Shown here: piece after piece, positions 1 through 11,300 of the stretch
How the letters are laid out: every line of letters begins with the position of its first letter
Numbering within the stretch: the stretch's first letter is position 1
Source of the DNA: Zeus faber
Taxonomy: Eukaryota > Chordata > Actinopteri > Zeiformes > Zeidae
Assembly (NCBI GenBank): GCA_960531495.1
Contig: OY482852.1
Location: forward strand, 5,627,706 to 5,691,705
Length of the DNA: 64,000 bases
Direction of reading: 5' to 3'
Translations under genes and position numbers: made by a program
Notes under the pieces: generated by a model
What the model was told of the DNA's origin: nothing
What the model saw: the letters and a program-made list of their open reading frames with translations, nothing else
The model's database searches: none

Positions 1-1284
1 GTGGAGCCAGGGGTACCCCAGAACCAGGGGGTTCAGTGGGGAATCTATGAGGAAGAACCTCAAGCACTCATGGCGGTTGCCGGAGAGTAGCAGCTTGAGG
101 GGGGCTGTCTGGTGGGTAATCCGGGTCAGATGTGACCCGTTCAGCCCCTTGACCTCGAGCGGTGCAGGGAGAGGGAGTGGGTGTCAGCCCTAGCTGGCGT
201 GCTAATCCCTGGTCGAGAAAACTTGCATCTGCCCCGGAATCTATGAGAGCGGAGGAAGAGAGTGTTATATCCCTCCACGAGAGGGTAACTGGGAGCAGAG
301 GACGGGAGAGAGGGTTGGAGCTGGAGCGACTGAACGTAACCCAACCGAGGAGTCGCCCTCTCGTGGCCGGACTGGGCAGGTGGCTCGGAGGTGTCCCAGC
401 CGGCCGCAATACAGACAGGTGCTGTCTGTATGTGGCGTGCTCGCTCCTCGGGGGTGATCCTGGAGCGACCAAGTTGCATTGGCTCGGCATCGGAGAGAGT
501 CGGGGGACTTCTGAGGCACCCAAGAGTAGCGGGCGCTGGAGACCCGGGCGTGGCCACCCAGGCGGGAGGCACGGGCTGGAGACTCGCCCCCTCCCTCTCA
601 TGCTGGTGCTCCCGTAGCCGGTTGTCCAGGCGGATGGCAGTCTCCACTAGTTGGTCCAGGTCTGTGGGCTCGTCCCGCAGCGCCAACTCATCCCGCAACT
701 CGTCGTTCAGGGTGCACTGAAACACGTCCTGCAGGGCTCCCTCATTCCAGCCACTTTTTGCGGCTAGAGTCCGGAACTCGACGACGAGGGAGGCGACGCT
801 GCGAAACCCTGGCGGAGGGAGAGGAGTCTTCTGGCGGCCTCCTTGCCGCAACCTGGGTGGTCGAAGACTCCATTTCACGGGTGAACAGATGTAGAGAGAC
901 CCTTTCAGGCAGGAGATGAGGAACGCGATGCGGGCGCTATCGGTGGCGTACGACGATGGCTGCTGTTGAAAAACCACTGCGCACTGCACGAGGAAGGCGC
1001 GGCAGGTGATGAAATCACCGTCGTAAGGCGCTGGAGCCGGAACGTGGGGCTCAGGGGGGGATGAGAGAGGCGCTGGGAGCCCTGGTGGGGGAGGAGGGCG
1101 GGTCGGAGGAGCAGGGGGGGCCACAGGGGCCGGAGGACCCTGCAGGCTGCTGACAGCCGCCGAGATGGTCCGGAGGTGTTCCGCGATCATGGTCATGTTG
1201 CCCAAGGAACACTCCTTGGACCCGGAGTGCGCGGCAGAGCCCTTCTGTGTCGGCTGGGTCCATGTTTTTCTGGCCAGACCGTTC
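1..1284 (-). mobile_element. Ty3/gypsy-class LTR retrotransposon fossil, internal gag and protease region (partial)
   Basis: Minus-strand reading frames encode a proline-rich gag-like protein of the fish gypsy type, beginning with MDPADTEG close to the LTR. Further left is a retroviral-type aspartyl protease with the motif LIDSGADASFLD and an upstream zinc-knuckle-like stretch. The rest of pol lies beyond the left window edge. The element is read right to left, so its 5' LTR is the adjoining block at 1285-1828. It is broken in several places. A related solo LTR lies at 15349-15919. The family call rests on the protease motif, the gag style and the linked LTR. Confidence 0.8.
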
Positions 1285-1828
1285 TGTCACGACCAGAACT
1301 ATGAGAGACCCAAACACACGACGCGGGGAGACGGGAGGCAGGAAGGCAAAGATGTTTGTTAGCCCAGACGGTGGAGCTGGCCGGGGAACCCGGTCAGGTA
1401 GGGATGGAGCCGGACTGGGCAGGGATGATGAGCAGGAGAAGGGGTCCAGGATCCGGGTGGAGAGACGGGGAACCAGGCTGGATGGAGAAGGACGGGCAGC
1501 CTTGGTCGACGAGCGAAGACGGGCAGATAAACCGGGCTGGCTGGATTTGGACAGACAGGGTCAACGAGAGTAGACAAGCAGGTATGGGGAAGACGAGACA
1601 ACGAGACATAAACTAGGAACTAGAAACATGAGCTTGGAACTTGGAACTGAGCCAGTAACTGTACAGCTCGGGTAAGCTAGTTGACGGTCAGGCAAGAAAT
1701 GACTTGGAAGCTGAGACTTAATACTGTGCAGGTAATTGATCCCAGGTGTGTGCAATAGGGCTCGAGTAGGGAGCTGCAGATGGGGCAAGAGCGGCCTCTA
1801 GTGGCGCTGTGAGGCCGTGGGCCTAACA
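1285..1828 (-). mobile_element. 5' LTR of the gypsy-class fossil
   Basis: A block of about 544 bp with TG...CA ends (TGTTAGGCC... to ...GTGACA on the minus strand) directly abuts the gag start. The same sequence recurs as a solo copy at 15349-15919, which supports the LTR call. On its right it joins lectin-unit sequence beginning GGAGCTTTCC, which is uninterrupted in unit B (about 32335), so this element inserted into the downstream side of lectin unit A. The matching target duplication would lie outside the window. Confidence 0.8.
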
Positions 1829-2386
1829 GGAGCTTTCCTAAATCCAACCTCATTAAAAGTGACAACCCCCGATTTAAATACACAACGCTTTATTCTTTCA
1901 TTTAGTTATTAGTGGTCGCTTTTGAGATCAACTTCTGAAGTTTGAATGTTCACAGCATGAAAAAATGGATGGATAGATAGACAGACAGATACTTTAAAAA
2001 CATATGAATATGAAGAAATCTTTTTGAAAATAACTTTGAGACTTTTCTTAAACATAGTAACTCGTCTATGAAGCTCAAGGGAAACTCTAAATGAACAAGA
2101 TACCATATAGAAACATTAAGGACAGCAGGTTAAACCCTAAAAATAAAAATAAATAGTAACATGAAATGTAAATGATTTCTACAAATATAACATAAAATAT
2201 CAAAGTAATAAAGTATTTTCACAAAACACTAAACATTGAAATAGTTTGTACTATATTATATATTGTGCATGCTCTTTATGTCTTTATTCTTTTTATTATT
2301 GTTCTACAAGCTGTTAAAGGGCTTTAAAAACTTGCTAACTTCAATCTTATATTCTGTTTTTATTTTCTGTTTTATGTTCTGTTCTG

Positions 2387-2389
<3 letters not shown>

Positions 2390-2456
<67 letters not shown>

Positions 2457-2457
2457 A
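2390..2457. repeat. (CA)n microsatellite 3' of lectin A
   Basis: A CA dinucleotide tract starts about 70 bp beyond the lectin A stop codon. An orthologous tract sits at the same place in units B, C and D, so it predates the duplications. Its lengths differ between units. Confidence 0.95.
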
Positions 2458-2529
2458 AAATAAGATGTTTTCAGTGATGGCAATGGTTCAAATGGTTAAA
2501 ATTAAAATAGTTGCAGGTACACTTTGTGA

Positions 2530-5500
2530 CTATTTTATAGACAAAGCTTTCTGTTCGCAGATCCAGCGGTTTTTCTTCTCACAGTCCACACGGTTCCATT
2601 CATATTGTCCCCTTGTTGTATAAACCGCTACACAGAGAGGCCGGGAACTATTTCTTCGTGGCCAAAATCTGCAGGGAGAGTTGGTTTGTTAAATGACGTC
2701 AGACAATTTGATTTATAACCTTTTGATATAACGTTCTCTTACATATGAGGCTCTTCTCTGCCATTGACCCAGAACCATCGACCAGACTCAGCCGTGTTCG
2801 ACAAGCCCATCCAGTAGCCGTCCTCTAAGGTAGGATTACCATCGCTGTGCTTACTGACAAATGTCTGATGATGACAGAACAACCAACAATGAACAGATGT
2901 GTGTTTGTGTTTCACTAAAAGGTGTAAAACACTGTCTTACTGACTGTTTTGTTCCCATGGCACTTGAGGTGTTGTGGATGTTCTGTGTTTCATGTGGACA
3001 GTGTATTGACCACAACTAGCTGCGCTGCCTTATTGCACGTGCACCATCTTTGCATTGTTGCCAGGAAAAGACAGACCCCGCCACCAACGATGGCAACAGC
3101 AAATAGAGGAGCTTAGAAAGTGGCAGCTAAATTAATATTGTATTTATTTTTTTGAATAAAACAATCTTACAGATTACCAAAATGAACTTTTAATGTTTTC
3201 AAGGAACAGCAGGTAAATCAACGTCACTGCTCCTCTCTCGCTCTGCGCTTCAGGACGCTCTGACTGACGTAGACTGGGACACGTTCCAATCAAGTTCAAG
3301 TGACGTCAGCGAGTTTACGGAGGTTGTAGTAAGTTTTGTGGCTACGCTCGCGGATAATATCGTTCCACGGTGAAAGTTCGGATATTTCCAAACCAGAAAC
3401 CGTGGGTTGATAAATCCATCCTTGGCGCTCTGAATGCTCGCACGGCCGCTTACAACGACGGACTTGTATCTGGTAACATGGACAGTTACAAAGCGGCGTC
3501 GTACAATCTGCGGAGGGCGGTGAGGGACGCTAAACGGACGCACAGAGAGACCGTGGAGCTGCAGATGGAGCGGGGGGACACAAGACGCTTGTGGGAGGGG
3601 CTGCGAACAATAACAAACTACAAGAGCAGCTCCTCCCCAGCCACGAGTGTGGACGCCTCCCTGGCCAACCAACTGAACTCCTTTTATGCGCGGTTCGAGT
3701 CTGGCAGCAACACCGCTGGCTCGCCGGCTATTTGGAGTTACACCGCTGGGGATGAGCGCGCACTCTCAGTGTCCGTGCACGAGGTCAGGAGGGCTCTGAT
3801 GCGGGTGAACACCAGGAAAGCTGCGGGCCCAGATGGCATATCTGGGAGAGTACTGAAGACCTGTGCTAACCAGCTAGCTCCGGTGTTCACCACAATATTC
3901 AACATCTCCCTGACTGAATCAGTGGTCCCGTCCTGCTTCAAGAGGTCCACCGTGGTTCCTGTCCCGAAGATCGCCTCTCCAACCTGCCTGAATGACTACC
4001 GTCCGGTGGCCCTCACCTCGGTGGTCATGAAGTGTTTCGAGAGGCTGATTAAGGATTACATCTGCGCCTCCCTCCCCCGCACCTTGGACCCGTTGCAGTT
4101 CGCGTACCGGCAGAACAGATGCACGGATGACGCGGCCTCCCAGGTACTGCACACCACGCTCACGCACCTGGATGGCCAGAAGGGGGCCTATGTGAGAATG
4201 CTGTTCATCGATTATAGTTCAGCTTTCAACACCATAGTCCCCACCAGACTGGCTGTCAAGCTGATGGAGCTCGGACTGAATGCTCCGCTGTGCACCTGGA
4301 TCCTGGACTTCCTCACAGGCCGCCCCCAGGTGGTCAAGGTGGGGAAGTACATGTCCAGCTCCCTCACCCTGAATACAGGATCCCCCCAGGGCTGCGTCCT
4401 CAGCCCCCTAATGTACTCCCTGTACACACATGACTGTGTGGCCAGGTCCAGCTCCAACACCATCATCAAGTTTGCTGACGACACCGTGGTTGTGGGCCTG
4501 ATCACCGACTGCGATGAGAAGGCCTACCGCCAGGAGGTGGCTGACCTGTCACTCTGGTGCCAGGACAACAGCCTCTTCCTGAACGTCAGCAAAACCAAGG
4601 AGCTGATTGTGGACTTTAGGCGTGGATCACAATCAAGGACGCACGCGCCGTTGTGGATTAATGGGACTTCTGTCGACAGGGTGAGCAGCTTCAGATATCT
4701 GGGAGTCCACATCACAGAGGACTTAACATGGACTGTACACACAGACACTCTGGTGAGAAAGGCGAGGCAGCGTCTCTACCACCTCAGGCAGCTGAGGAAA
4801 TTCCGGGTCTCGGTGAGGATCCTCAAGTCCTTCTACTCTGGAGCAGTGGAGAGCATCCTGACAGGCAACATCACTGCCTGGTTTGGGAACTGTACTGCCC
4901 AGTACAGGCGGGCCCTGCAGAGGGTGGTGCGTTCAGCTGAACCTACCACTGGAACTACCCTCCCCCCCTTGCAGGAGCAATACACCAGGAGGTGTAGTAG
5001 CAGAGCCCGCAGGATCATGAAGGATCCTCATCACCCCAACAACGGACTGTTTCTGCTGCTGCGGTCAGGCAAGCGCCTCCGCAGTCACGCAGCGAGAACA
5101 GAGAGACTGAGACAGAGTTTTTTCCCGCAAGCCATAAGAACTGTCAATGCTGACCTCACCAGGGGTCCTAACACATAGGCTCCACTACGTACTGTACTGT
5201 ATGTAGCATACTGTAACGCATAGTGTGTCACTGTTCAGGGTTGTTCGTGATGCCGTATTGCTGCGCCGTACTGTTGTATACTGTGCTGTATTATCCCAAA
5301 CACTACCTCACTCTATTCACATTCACATGCCACTTTAATTCACATGCCACTTTAATGCACATATCTGTATATACATAGGCATATTCCTTCTATCTATTCC
5401 ATTTTATTTCATTTTATTTTTATTGTATTTTATTCAATATATTTTTATCTTATTCTATAAGTATTCAACTTACTGTATTACGTTTTAGGAGTCAGTTAGT

Positions 5501-8500
5501 CGGTCTATTAGAAAGGAATTTTTTACTTTTATTTTTTTCCTAGGACATATTGTGTGCTATCACCGGGTGCGTTGCATTACATTTCACTGCATATATGTAT
5601 GAAAGTATGTATATGTATGTGACAAATAAAAATCTTGAATCTTGAATCTCGTTAAACTGTTCTCTCCACTCTACCTGTTTCTTTCCAGTGTCAATCATCG
5701 CCAAATCTGCGTTGTTTCCTCTGCATTCGGCTCGAGCTTCTTCCCACGTTTTCCTGAGCGATTCATTTCTTTGGTTATTAAACACGTAGCAGTTGGACTC
5801 AAATCGGAGCCAACCTGCTGGACAAGCCTCACAGACTCTGTCTGAGGAAGAGGAGAGAGAAACAACCAATCAAACACCGTTCAGTGGCTTGTGATTATCT
5901 GTCAATTCATTTAGGAATGTAAACAAAGAGTTCATTCTTACTTGGACAGTAGGTATTGATGGTCGTCTGAGCACAAGTCTTGTTGAGTTCACTTCTGCTG
6001 CGCTGACTCTGTAAGACATCACAGTCGTCACAGACGCTTGAGAGGTTTTTCTAATCATTCCTGAGGTTGTCATTGGTTGAGCTGAAGTTTCGGAGCCTGT
6101 TCGTCAAGTTGTGATTGGCCGACAGAAGAGCCCTTTGATTTTTTTACTCTAAAACTTTCAGGTCACTCACCAGCTTGACATTTTCGGTCATTCTCAGGAA
6201 AACTGCAAAATGAAAAGAAAGACTCTAAAATATAAACCAGAAAATTATTTTTCTTATCTGCACTGTTCCTCCTTGTTAAAGGTAAACTGGATTTTTTTAG
6301 GCGGATTAGCTGCATTAGTGCCGATCCCGATGTGGTCAAAATAGTTTAAAAAAGACAGATATGGGTCGGGCTTTTATTTCTATCACTTTAGTCGTTTCTC
6401 AATACCAAGTACGCAAAGTCCGGACTTGCGGACTTGGTAGTTCAGACTTGGCAAGTTCGACTCCGGAGAACAGACTCCTCTCCGCCATTGACATTAGCAC
6501 CGCTTGGTGCGAAATGCATTCTGGGATACTTGTCTGTCCCAAGTCCACACAAGTCACCACCGATGCATCCTCGATAAAATGGGCGGAGCAAGTCCAGTCC
6601 GGGCATTTGGACTGGACTTGGCTTGATGCGTACGTTGAATTGGAACATTACTTGGACTGCGACTGATGATGTTTCACAAGTCCACAAGTAAACACAAGAA
6701 CACACAAGAACACAAGTACAGACAAGAACACAAGTACAGGCAAGAACACAAGTACAGGCAAGAACACAATTACAGACAAGAACACAAGTACAGACAAGAA
6801 CACAAGTACAGACAAGAACACAAGTACAGACAAGAACGCAGATCGTGAAAGGGCCACTGTTCCATCACTATGTCGCGAATCAGCAGCCCAACTGCTTTAC
6901 GGCAACACGTGACGTCGTTCGGAGTCACCGTGTTCTCCGTCATCTGCACGTGGGAGCGAACGTAAACAAACATGGAGGAGCGAGGCGCTTCGCGGACCAA
7001 ACACAGGGCACGGAGCTTAACACGGAAGAGAAAAACACACCGTCCCTTGTTTACATCTTACACCTTTCTGAACACCAACTCCTGTTTGATGAGGAAATCT
7101 CAAACTGCACGATGGCACCGTTCATGTATTACTGCAACATTTGACCATCTGCTACCGAGCCGCGACAACATGAGGTGAGGGGGACTCTCCGAGAGCCCAA
7201 CCAGAGTACCTTTTTGTTCGCCGATCGTATTTGAGTGAAATTACTATAGTTTGACAAATATTATAGTTAATTCAGTAAATGAAAGAGAACACAAACAAGT
7301 CATTGGAGTCATCACGTCTCAAGTTAAGGATACGAGTCTTTTAACTTCCAAGTCCAAGTTGAGTCTCAAGTCATTTATTCTCTGTCAAGTCAAGTTGCAA
7401 GTCATCAAAACAGTGACTAGAGTCCACATCTCTGTCAGGGGGAGCCGGGGATCGAACCGCCAAACTTGCGATTACTAAACGACTTCGCTCGACCTCCTCA
7501 GCCACTGCCCCCTATTCCTTCAATACCGCTGTCGTGACAAAAAGTAATCGTCTACCAGAAAGCGATTGCAGCATCTACCTTGTCACCGAAACCTTAATTA
7601 TGACTCAAAATGACCTGGTTTCATCCATGAGGGTTATATTTTAAAGTCTATAGCCCACCCAGTCCTTTTAACCTGTTGAAATGCCGCTAAAGGGCCACAA
7701 CCAGTAACGTGTCGTTTTCCCGCTTACCAAAAAGTGATTGCAGCTCCTACATTGTGACTGAAAGGTTGTTTCGTCCTCAAAATGACTTGGTTTCATCCAT
7801 GAGGGTTGTATTCCACAGGTCATAGCCCACCCAACGGAGGGCAATCACTTTTTGGAGGACGATCACTTTTCGGATCACCGGATAAATTTTAAAAGATTGA
7901 CTCCAGCTGACTCCTAAACATCTACAAATAAGGTTGAGGTAAAAAAAAAGAAAGCCTTTTTCCCTCAATTTTTCTCTCAAAAAAATGTAAATAAATACAC
8001 CAATACTCACAGTAAACGCTGAGGACTATAACCGACACTGCCAGTACGATGCAAAGAATCCCCAAATGTAACGCCACTTGCTTGAAGGAATGGTTTTGAT
8101 CTGGAAGCAATGACATTTTATCCCATGCAATAATTGAATGAACAAAATAATTTTCAAAATCAGAAGATGTTAGTCATACAAACTGACACACAATTGTTTA
8201 ACAGCAACGGGGCGAGGAAGGCCAAGGCCAGAGCCAAAATCAGAAATCAGTCTTGTATTTCTACAGACATTGAACACAGCATTATTAAACCTCCAGCAAC
8301 ATTTTGTTCATTTGTAATTGTTGTAATTGTAACACATTTTCTGCTTTCCCTTGTTCTATACATCATGATTCTCTATGATCGTTCTAGAATCGAGGGGGCG
8401 TGGTCTCACTCGAATTAATATTCATGAGCTGACCTTTGTGTGACAGGTACAAACTATGAGTGGGCGTGGCTTCAAATGTTACGCTGTGTAGAAATACCAA

Positions 8501-9006
8501 TTTCTTCCTTTTATACATCTGTTCCTTTTTCAAACGGAAGAATAAAATACACGATGCGTAAAGTGACAGCAAAAAATATAGATTTTTAAATTTTGGTCCG
8601 ACTTGAAATCGCTTAATTTGCATACACAAAACACATTTGTATTGGCATGGATGGTAGATTTTAATTTCACTTGAAGTTGATGCAGTTGATGCTTTGCTGA
8701 GTTTGTGGAAATAATTTTTTTTCATGTGCAAGAATCTGTAATAGTCTACCAAGAAGCTCAACAGGGGATGGTTGTTTTTAGCTGCTTATTAATTATTCAC
8801 AAAGATACACAACTTAAAAAAGGGTTTCCATATGTTTCCATATGCCCCTGAAAACAGACCACAGACACCTCAAAATTAAAAAAACAAAAATTAATTTTAT
8901 TGCAGAATAGCATTCAAATTATGTATCATTGAACAAACTGACACTATGTAAACATTTGGATAAATCATATATCTGAAATTACTATTATTATTATTATTAT
9001 TATTAC

Positions 9007-9082
<76 letters not shown>

Positions 9083-9665
9083 GTTCTTGTTTTTTAATAA
9101 TAATAATTATAACAATAACAATAATTATACGAAACATAATCATAATTCTTCTTCTTATATTCATTATTATTATCATTATTATTATTATTATTTTTATTAT
9201 TATTGGAACCAGTTATGAACATTGAACCATAAACAACACATAATATTCTTGGAACGGATCGTTGAAATTTTGTGGACATGATGTAAATTCTACTTTACCT
9301 TTATTGTTGCTGGGGTTTGTCTCTAATAATGTTGAATCGCCCTGAACCTTCACATGCGCATAGATGATGTCTTTCTCCGTAAGATCTGGAAGAAAATCAA
9401 ATCAAACATTCTGAATCCAACTTAAATAGTTTGTACTTTTAGTTTGTGTTTAAGGTAAAAGTCCTGTCTGGGAAGACAAGTTCTGACCATCCTCCAGGGT
9501 TACACTATATCTCTGATATTTCTCCTGAAGAACTGTTTTATTACCACATATATATATATATATATATATATTCTGTATATGTATGTTTGTGTGAATCCTA
9601 CCTTTGGGTAGAGAAACTTTAGAAGTTTTGAACACAACTGAAGCGTAGTTGACCTCTTCCTCCAT
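2530..9665 (-). CDS. C-type lectin-like type II receptor A, ITIM-bearing (multi-exon)
   Basis: Exons by splice consensus and phase: 9602-9665, 9299-9385, 8011-8100, 6171-6202, (stalk 6051-6170), 5942-6050, 5675-5841, 2743-2864 and 2530-2668. The predicted protein is 269 aa without the stalk segment, 309 with it. The tail carries two ITIM-like motifs, VNYASV and IIYAHV. The membrane segment is LGILCIVLAVSVIVLSVY. A short stalk follows, then a C-type lectin-like domain with CEAC, NCYVF, WEEARAEC, YWMGL, WFWVNG and DCEKKNRWICE. The EPN/QPD sugar motif and WND are absent, as in NK-type lectin-like domains. The stalk segment holds in-frame TAA (6144-6146) and TAG (6051-6053); the TAG overlaps a possible splice acceptor. 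All other exons are open and in phase. The likely role is an inhibitory surface receptor on immune cells; the ligand is unknown. A LINE sits in the intron after the first lectin exon. Confidence 0.75.
3241..5646 (+). mobile_element. 5'-truncated L2/CR1-group LINE inserted in lectin A intron
   Basis: A non-LTR retrotransposon lies in the intron between the first and second lectin-domain exons of A. Units B, C and D have uninterrupted sequence here (ctcctctctcgttaaac). The 5-bp TCTCG is repeated at both edges (3236-3240 and 5647-5651). The 3' end is a (CTTGAAT)n-like tail after gtgacaaataaaaat. No full 5' end or complete endonuclease is seen. The insertion is younger than the gene duplications. 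Confidence 0.9.
3253..5178 (+). CDS. LINE reverse transcriptase ORF (partial, one frameshift)
   Basis: An uninterrupted frame from 3370 to 5178 encodes 602 aa of reverse transcriptase and C-terminal region. Fingers and palm motifs include NDYRPVALTS, FIDYSSAFNTI, GSPQGCVLSPL and the catalytic KFADDTVV, followed by FRYLGVHI and a C-terminal WFGN region. The coding sense continues upstream in another phase (LTDVDWDTFQS...), so one single-base frameshift lies near 3370. The N-terminal endonuclease is missing because of 5' truncation. The long open frame marks a fairly recent insertion. The family is L2 or a related CR1-group clade; the exact clade is uncertain. Confidence 0.88.
6375..6663. repeat. 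Hairpin-rich intronic repeat (lectin A), shared with unit D
   Basis: Contains the perfect palindrome AAGTCCGGACTT and an 11-bp stem (AAGTCCAGTCC at 6590-6600, GGACTGGACTT at 6609-6619). The same sequence occurs in unit D (about 44770-45060) but not in B or C. It is probably part of a non-autonomous DNA element; the family is not recognised. Confidence 0.5.
6696..6836. repeat. 18-bp minisatellite in lectin A intron
   Basis: About eight tandem copies of an 18-mer close to AAGAACACAAGTACAGAC. The counterpart in unit D (45097-45196) has fewer copies, so the array has changed length since duplication. Confidence 0.9.
7420..7512 (-). mobile_element. tRNA-derived SINE head (lectin A intron)
   Basis: On the minus strand, GTGGCTGAGGAGG resembles an A box and GGTTCGATCCC (plus 7448-7458) is a B box, together forming a tRNA-like head. 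A body rich in CAAGT words lies downstream. A copy sits at the same place in unit D. No tRNA gene is called because the fold is incomplete. Confidence 0.5.
7536..7873. mobile_element. MITE-like element with about 33-bp terminal inverted repeats (lectin A)
   Basis: The left end (7536-7570, CAAAAAGTAATCGTC...AGCGATTGC) is an imperfect inverted copy of the right end (7841-7873, GCAATCACTTTTTGG...CACTTTTCGG). The interior contains two imperfect direct copies of a tract with tttcatccatgagggtt. There is no coding capacity. Unit D carries the same element. Confidence 0.65.
8981..9205. repeat. (ATT)n microsatellite in lectin A intron
   Basis: Long interrupted ATT/AAT trinucleotide tracts. A shorter, rearranged counterpart lies at 47040-47190 in unit D. 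Confidence 0.95.
9548..9571. repeat. (TA)n microsatellite
   Basis: A TA dinucleotide run in the first intron of lectin A. The equivalent position in unit D (about 47871-47917) is much longer. Confidence 0.9.
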
Positions 9666-10379
9666 CTCTCAGTCTCTGCCGAGCTGCTCTGACTGAGAAT
9701 AAGAGAAGTTGCACAAGAATAAAATCTATCAGCAAGCTGCAGAGAGATGCAATAAGGGGAAGCGGTTTCAACTTCTTCCTCATATTCTCCCCTATGCAGA
9801 GCTTGATGCCACTTTGTATTTATGTTTTTGCATTTTACGTATGACAATAAGTCATTCTGATTACAGCAAACACAACCACAACTATCTTATTATATTATAT
9901 ATCATATTGATCATGGTTGGTCCATCCTAGCTAATAGTCAGTAAAAATGTGTAAAAGTATATGCTTTGTTCATTGCACATTAATACAGACATTACTTTTT
10001 CTTTGTTTTATTTTCTTCATATCTGCGGGTTACGTTCATCTTTGTACCGCTCTCTTTGCCAAGTCTCCCTTGAATAAAACATAATAAGGCCATGTCAAAT
10101 TTAACCATGCAACCCTGCAGGTTGTGCAATTTTGTGCAACAGTGCATATTTCATGTGCTGTTCTGTTGTGTTGTGTTTGCCGAGCTGCTCTTTCCTGGTG
10201 AGACAGATCAGCATTACACACTGTTCTAAAAATTGTGAGGAAAAAAAAGCAGAAGCCTTTATATAAATGATTGATCATTTATAACATCCTGTTAATGTAC
10301 TGATCATTTGTTATATTTTACTGTTTGGAAGCCAAGTGGCTGCAGTGTCAGGATCTGGCCACCAGGGGGAGATGATTAT

Positions 10380-10382
10380 AAC

Positions 10383-10421
<39 letters not shown>

Positions 10422-10590
10422 CCATCATGGATAGAAGGATGGATGGATGGATGAGTAGGTGGGTAGGTAGATAGACAGGTAGATAGATAGATAGAGAGAT
10501 GGATGGATGATGGATGGATGGATGGATGGATAGATGGATAGAAATATAGATGGATAGATGGATAGTCAGATAGATATATAGATGGATATA
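10380..10590. repeat. (GATGAT)n and (GATG/GATA)n satellite
   Basis: A GAT triplet tract runs into mixed GGAT, GATA and GGTA tetranucleotides. It lies just past the end of the homology between units A and D. Confidence 0.95.
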
Positions 10591-10611
10591 TAGTGTGAGA
10601 GAAAAATGCAT

Positions 10612-11300
10612 ATAATCAACTATTTGAATGATGTTTTACATGTTTTATGTAGGACATTAGCTTTTTGTATGTAACGTTGTTCTAAACCTATTGTCTCTGG
10701 GTTTTAATGAGTCTCTCAGAGTTTATATGAAGAGACTGTTCTTTCTCAACAATGTCAATTGTCGTATTGGAAAAACCAGACCACATTCCATCCTCACTCA
10801 TCCTTGTGTGGAGATAAGGATAACCCCACGGGGGGGCTTAAAAGAGCGTTATGTGTTTGTTTTATGGCATAGTAGCCATAATCTCTAGCACTAGAGACAA
10901 GCTCTAGTGCTGAGGTTGCTGTGTAGTGTATTACTGCTCTGTTTATGTTATCTAGTATTGTAGTATTGCAACTTAGGACTACTGGTTTTACTCTGCACAT
11001 TTCACTGCTATTTGCTGATCTGCCAACAAGGTGGTGTTTCCAGACACACCCCGTATTCAGGTAAGTCCTCTCTTATGTGGGCTTGCTTTTAGCCAGGTCC
11101 AAGTCCTAATCACGTGAGCAGCTGTATTCTATCACCTTTTTATGGTCCTGCCCTTGAAGCGTTCAAGCTTCAAGCGTTGGCCCATTTGTAGCCGCTCTGT
11201 GTAAAGACGCAGGTCTACCTCTGCACGTCCACCGAACAAGGCAAACCTGCCTTCTTTTTCTCACGCCATATCAAATGTGCTACTAACACATCTCTACAAC
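10612..11300. other. Unassigned stretch between satellite and L2 LINE
   Basis: No gene is seen. It includes a perfect 10-bp hairpin (10887-10896 with 10902-10911, loop ACAAG). Its right part may be the 5' untranslated part of the following LINE. Confidence 0.5.

Larger units (their letters stand above)
1829..10370 (-). repeat. Lectin segmental-duplication unit A
   Basis: This block is homologous to units B, C and D. Its left edge matches unit B from about 32335. Its right edge matches unit D up to about 48360, sharing a tract that contains ccaccagggggagatgat. It is longer than the other units because it carries a 2.4 kb LINE. It shares several intronic repeats with unit D only. Confidence 0.85.

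Noticed and set aside
141-617. Plus-strand open frames opposite the gag-like region
   Set aside because: They are complementary shadows of the minus-strand gypsy-class region and have no recognisable motif.
2263-2463. Open frames made of alternating Thr-His or Cys-Val
   Set aside because: These are translations of CA microsatellites, here and at every other CA tract in the window.
6696-6836. Regular 18-bp repeats resembling a CRISPR-like array
   Set aside because: Repeats are contiguous with no unique spacers, and the context is a vertebrate intron. It is a minisatellite.
7447-7512. A functional tRNA gene
   Set aside because: Only B-box and A-box-like words are present. The acceptor and anticodon stems do not form and a SINE body follows.
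8384-8761. 125-codon minus-strand frame in lectin A intron 3 as an exon
   Set aside because: No splice borders in phase with neighbouring exons, and the unit D copy is disrupted by indels. It is chance open sequence.
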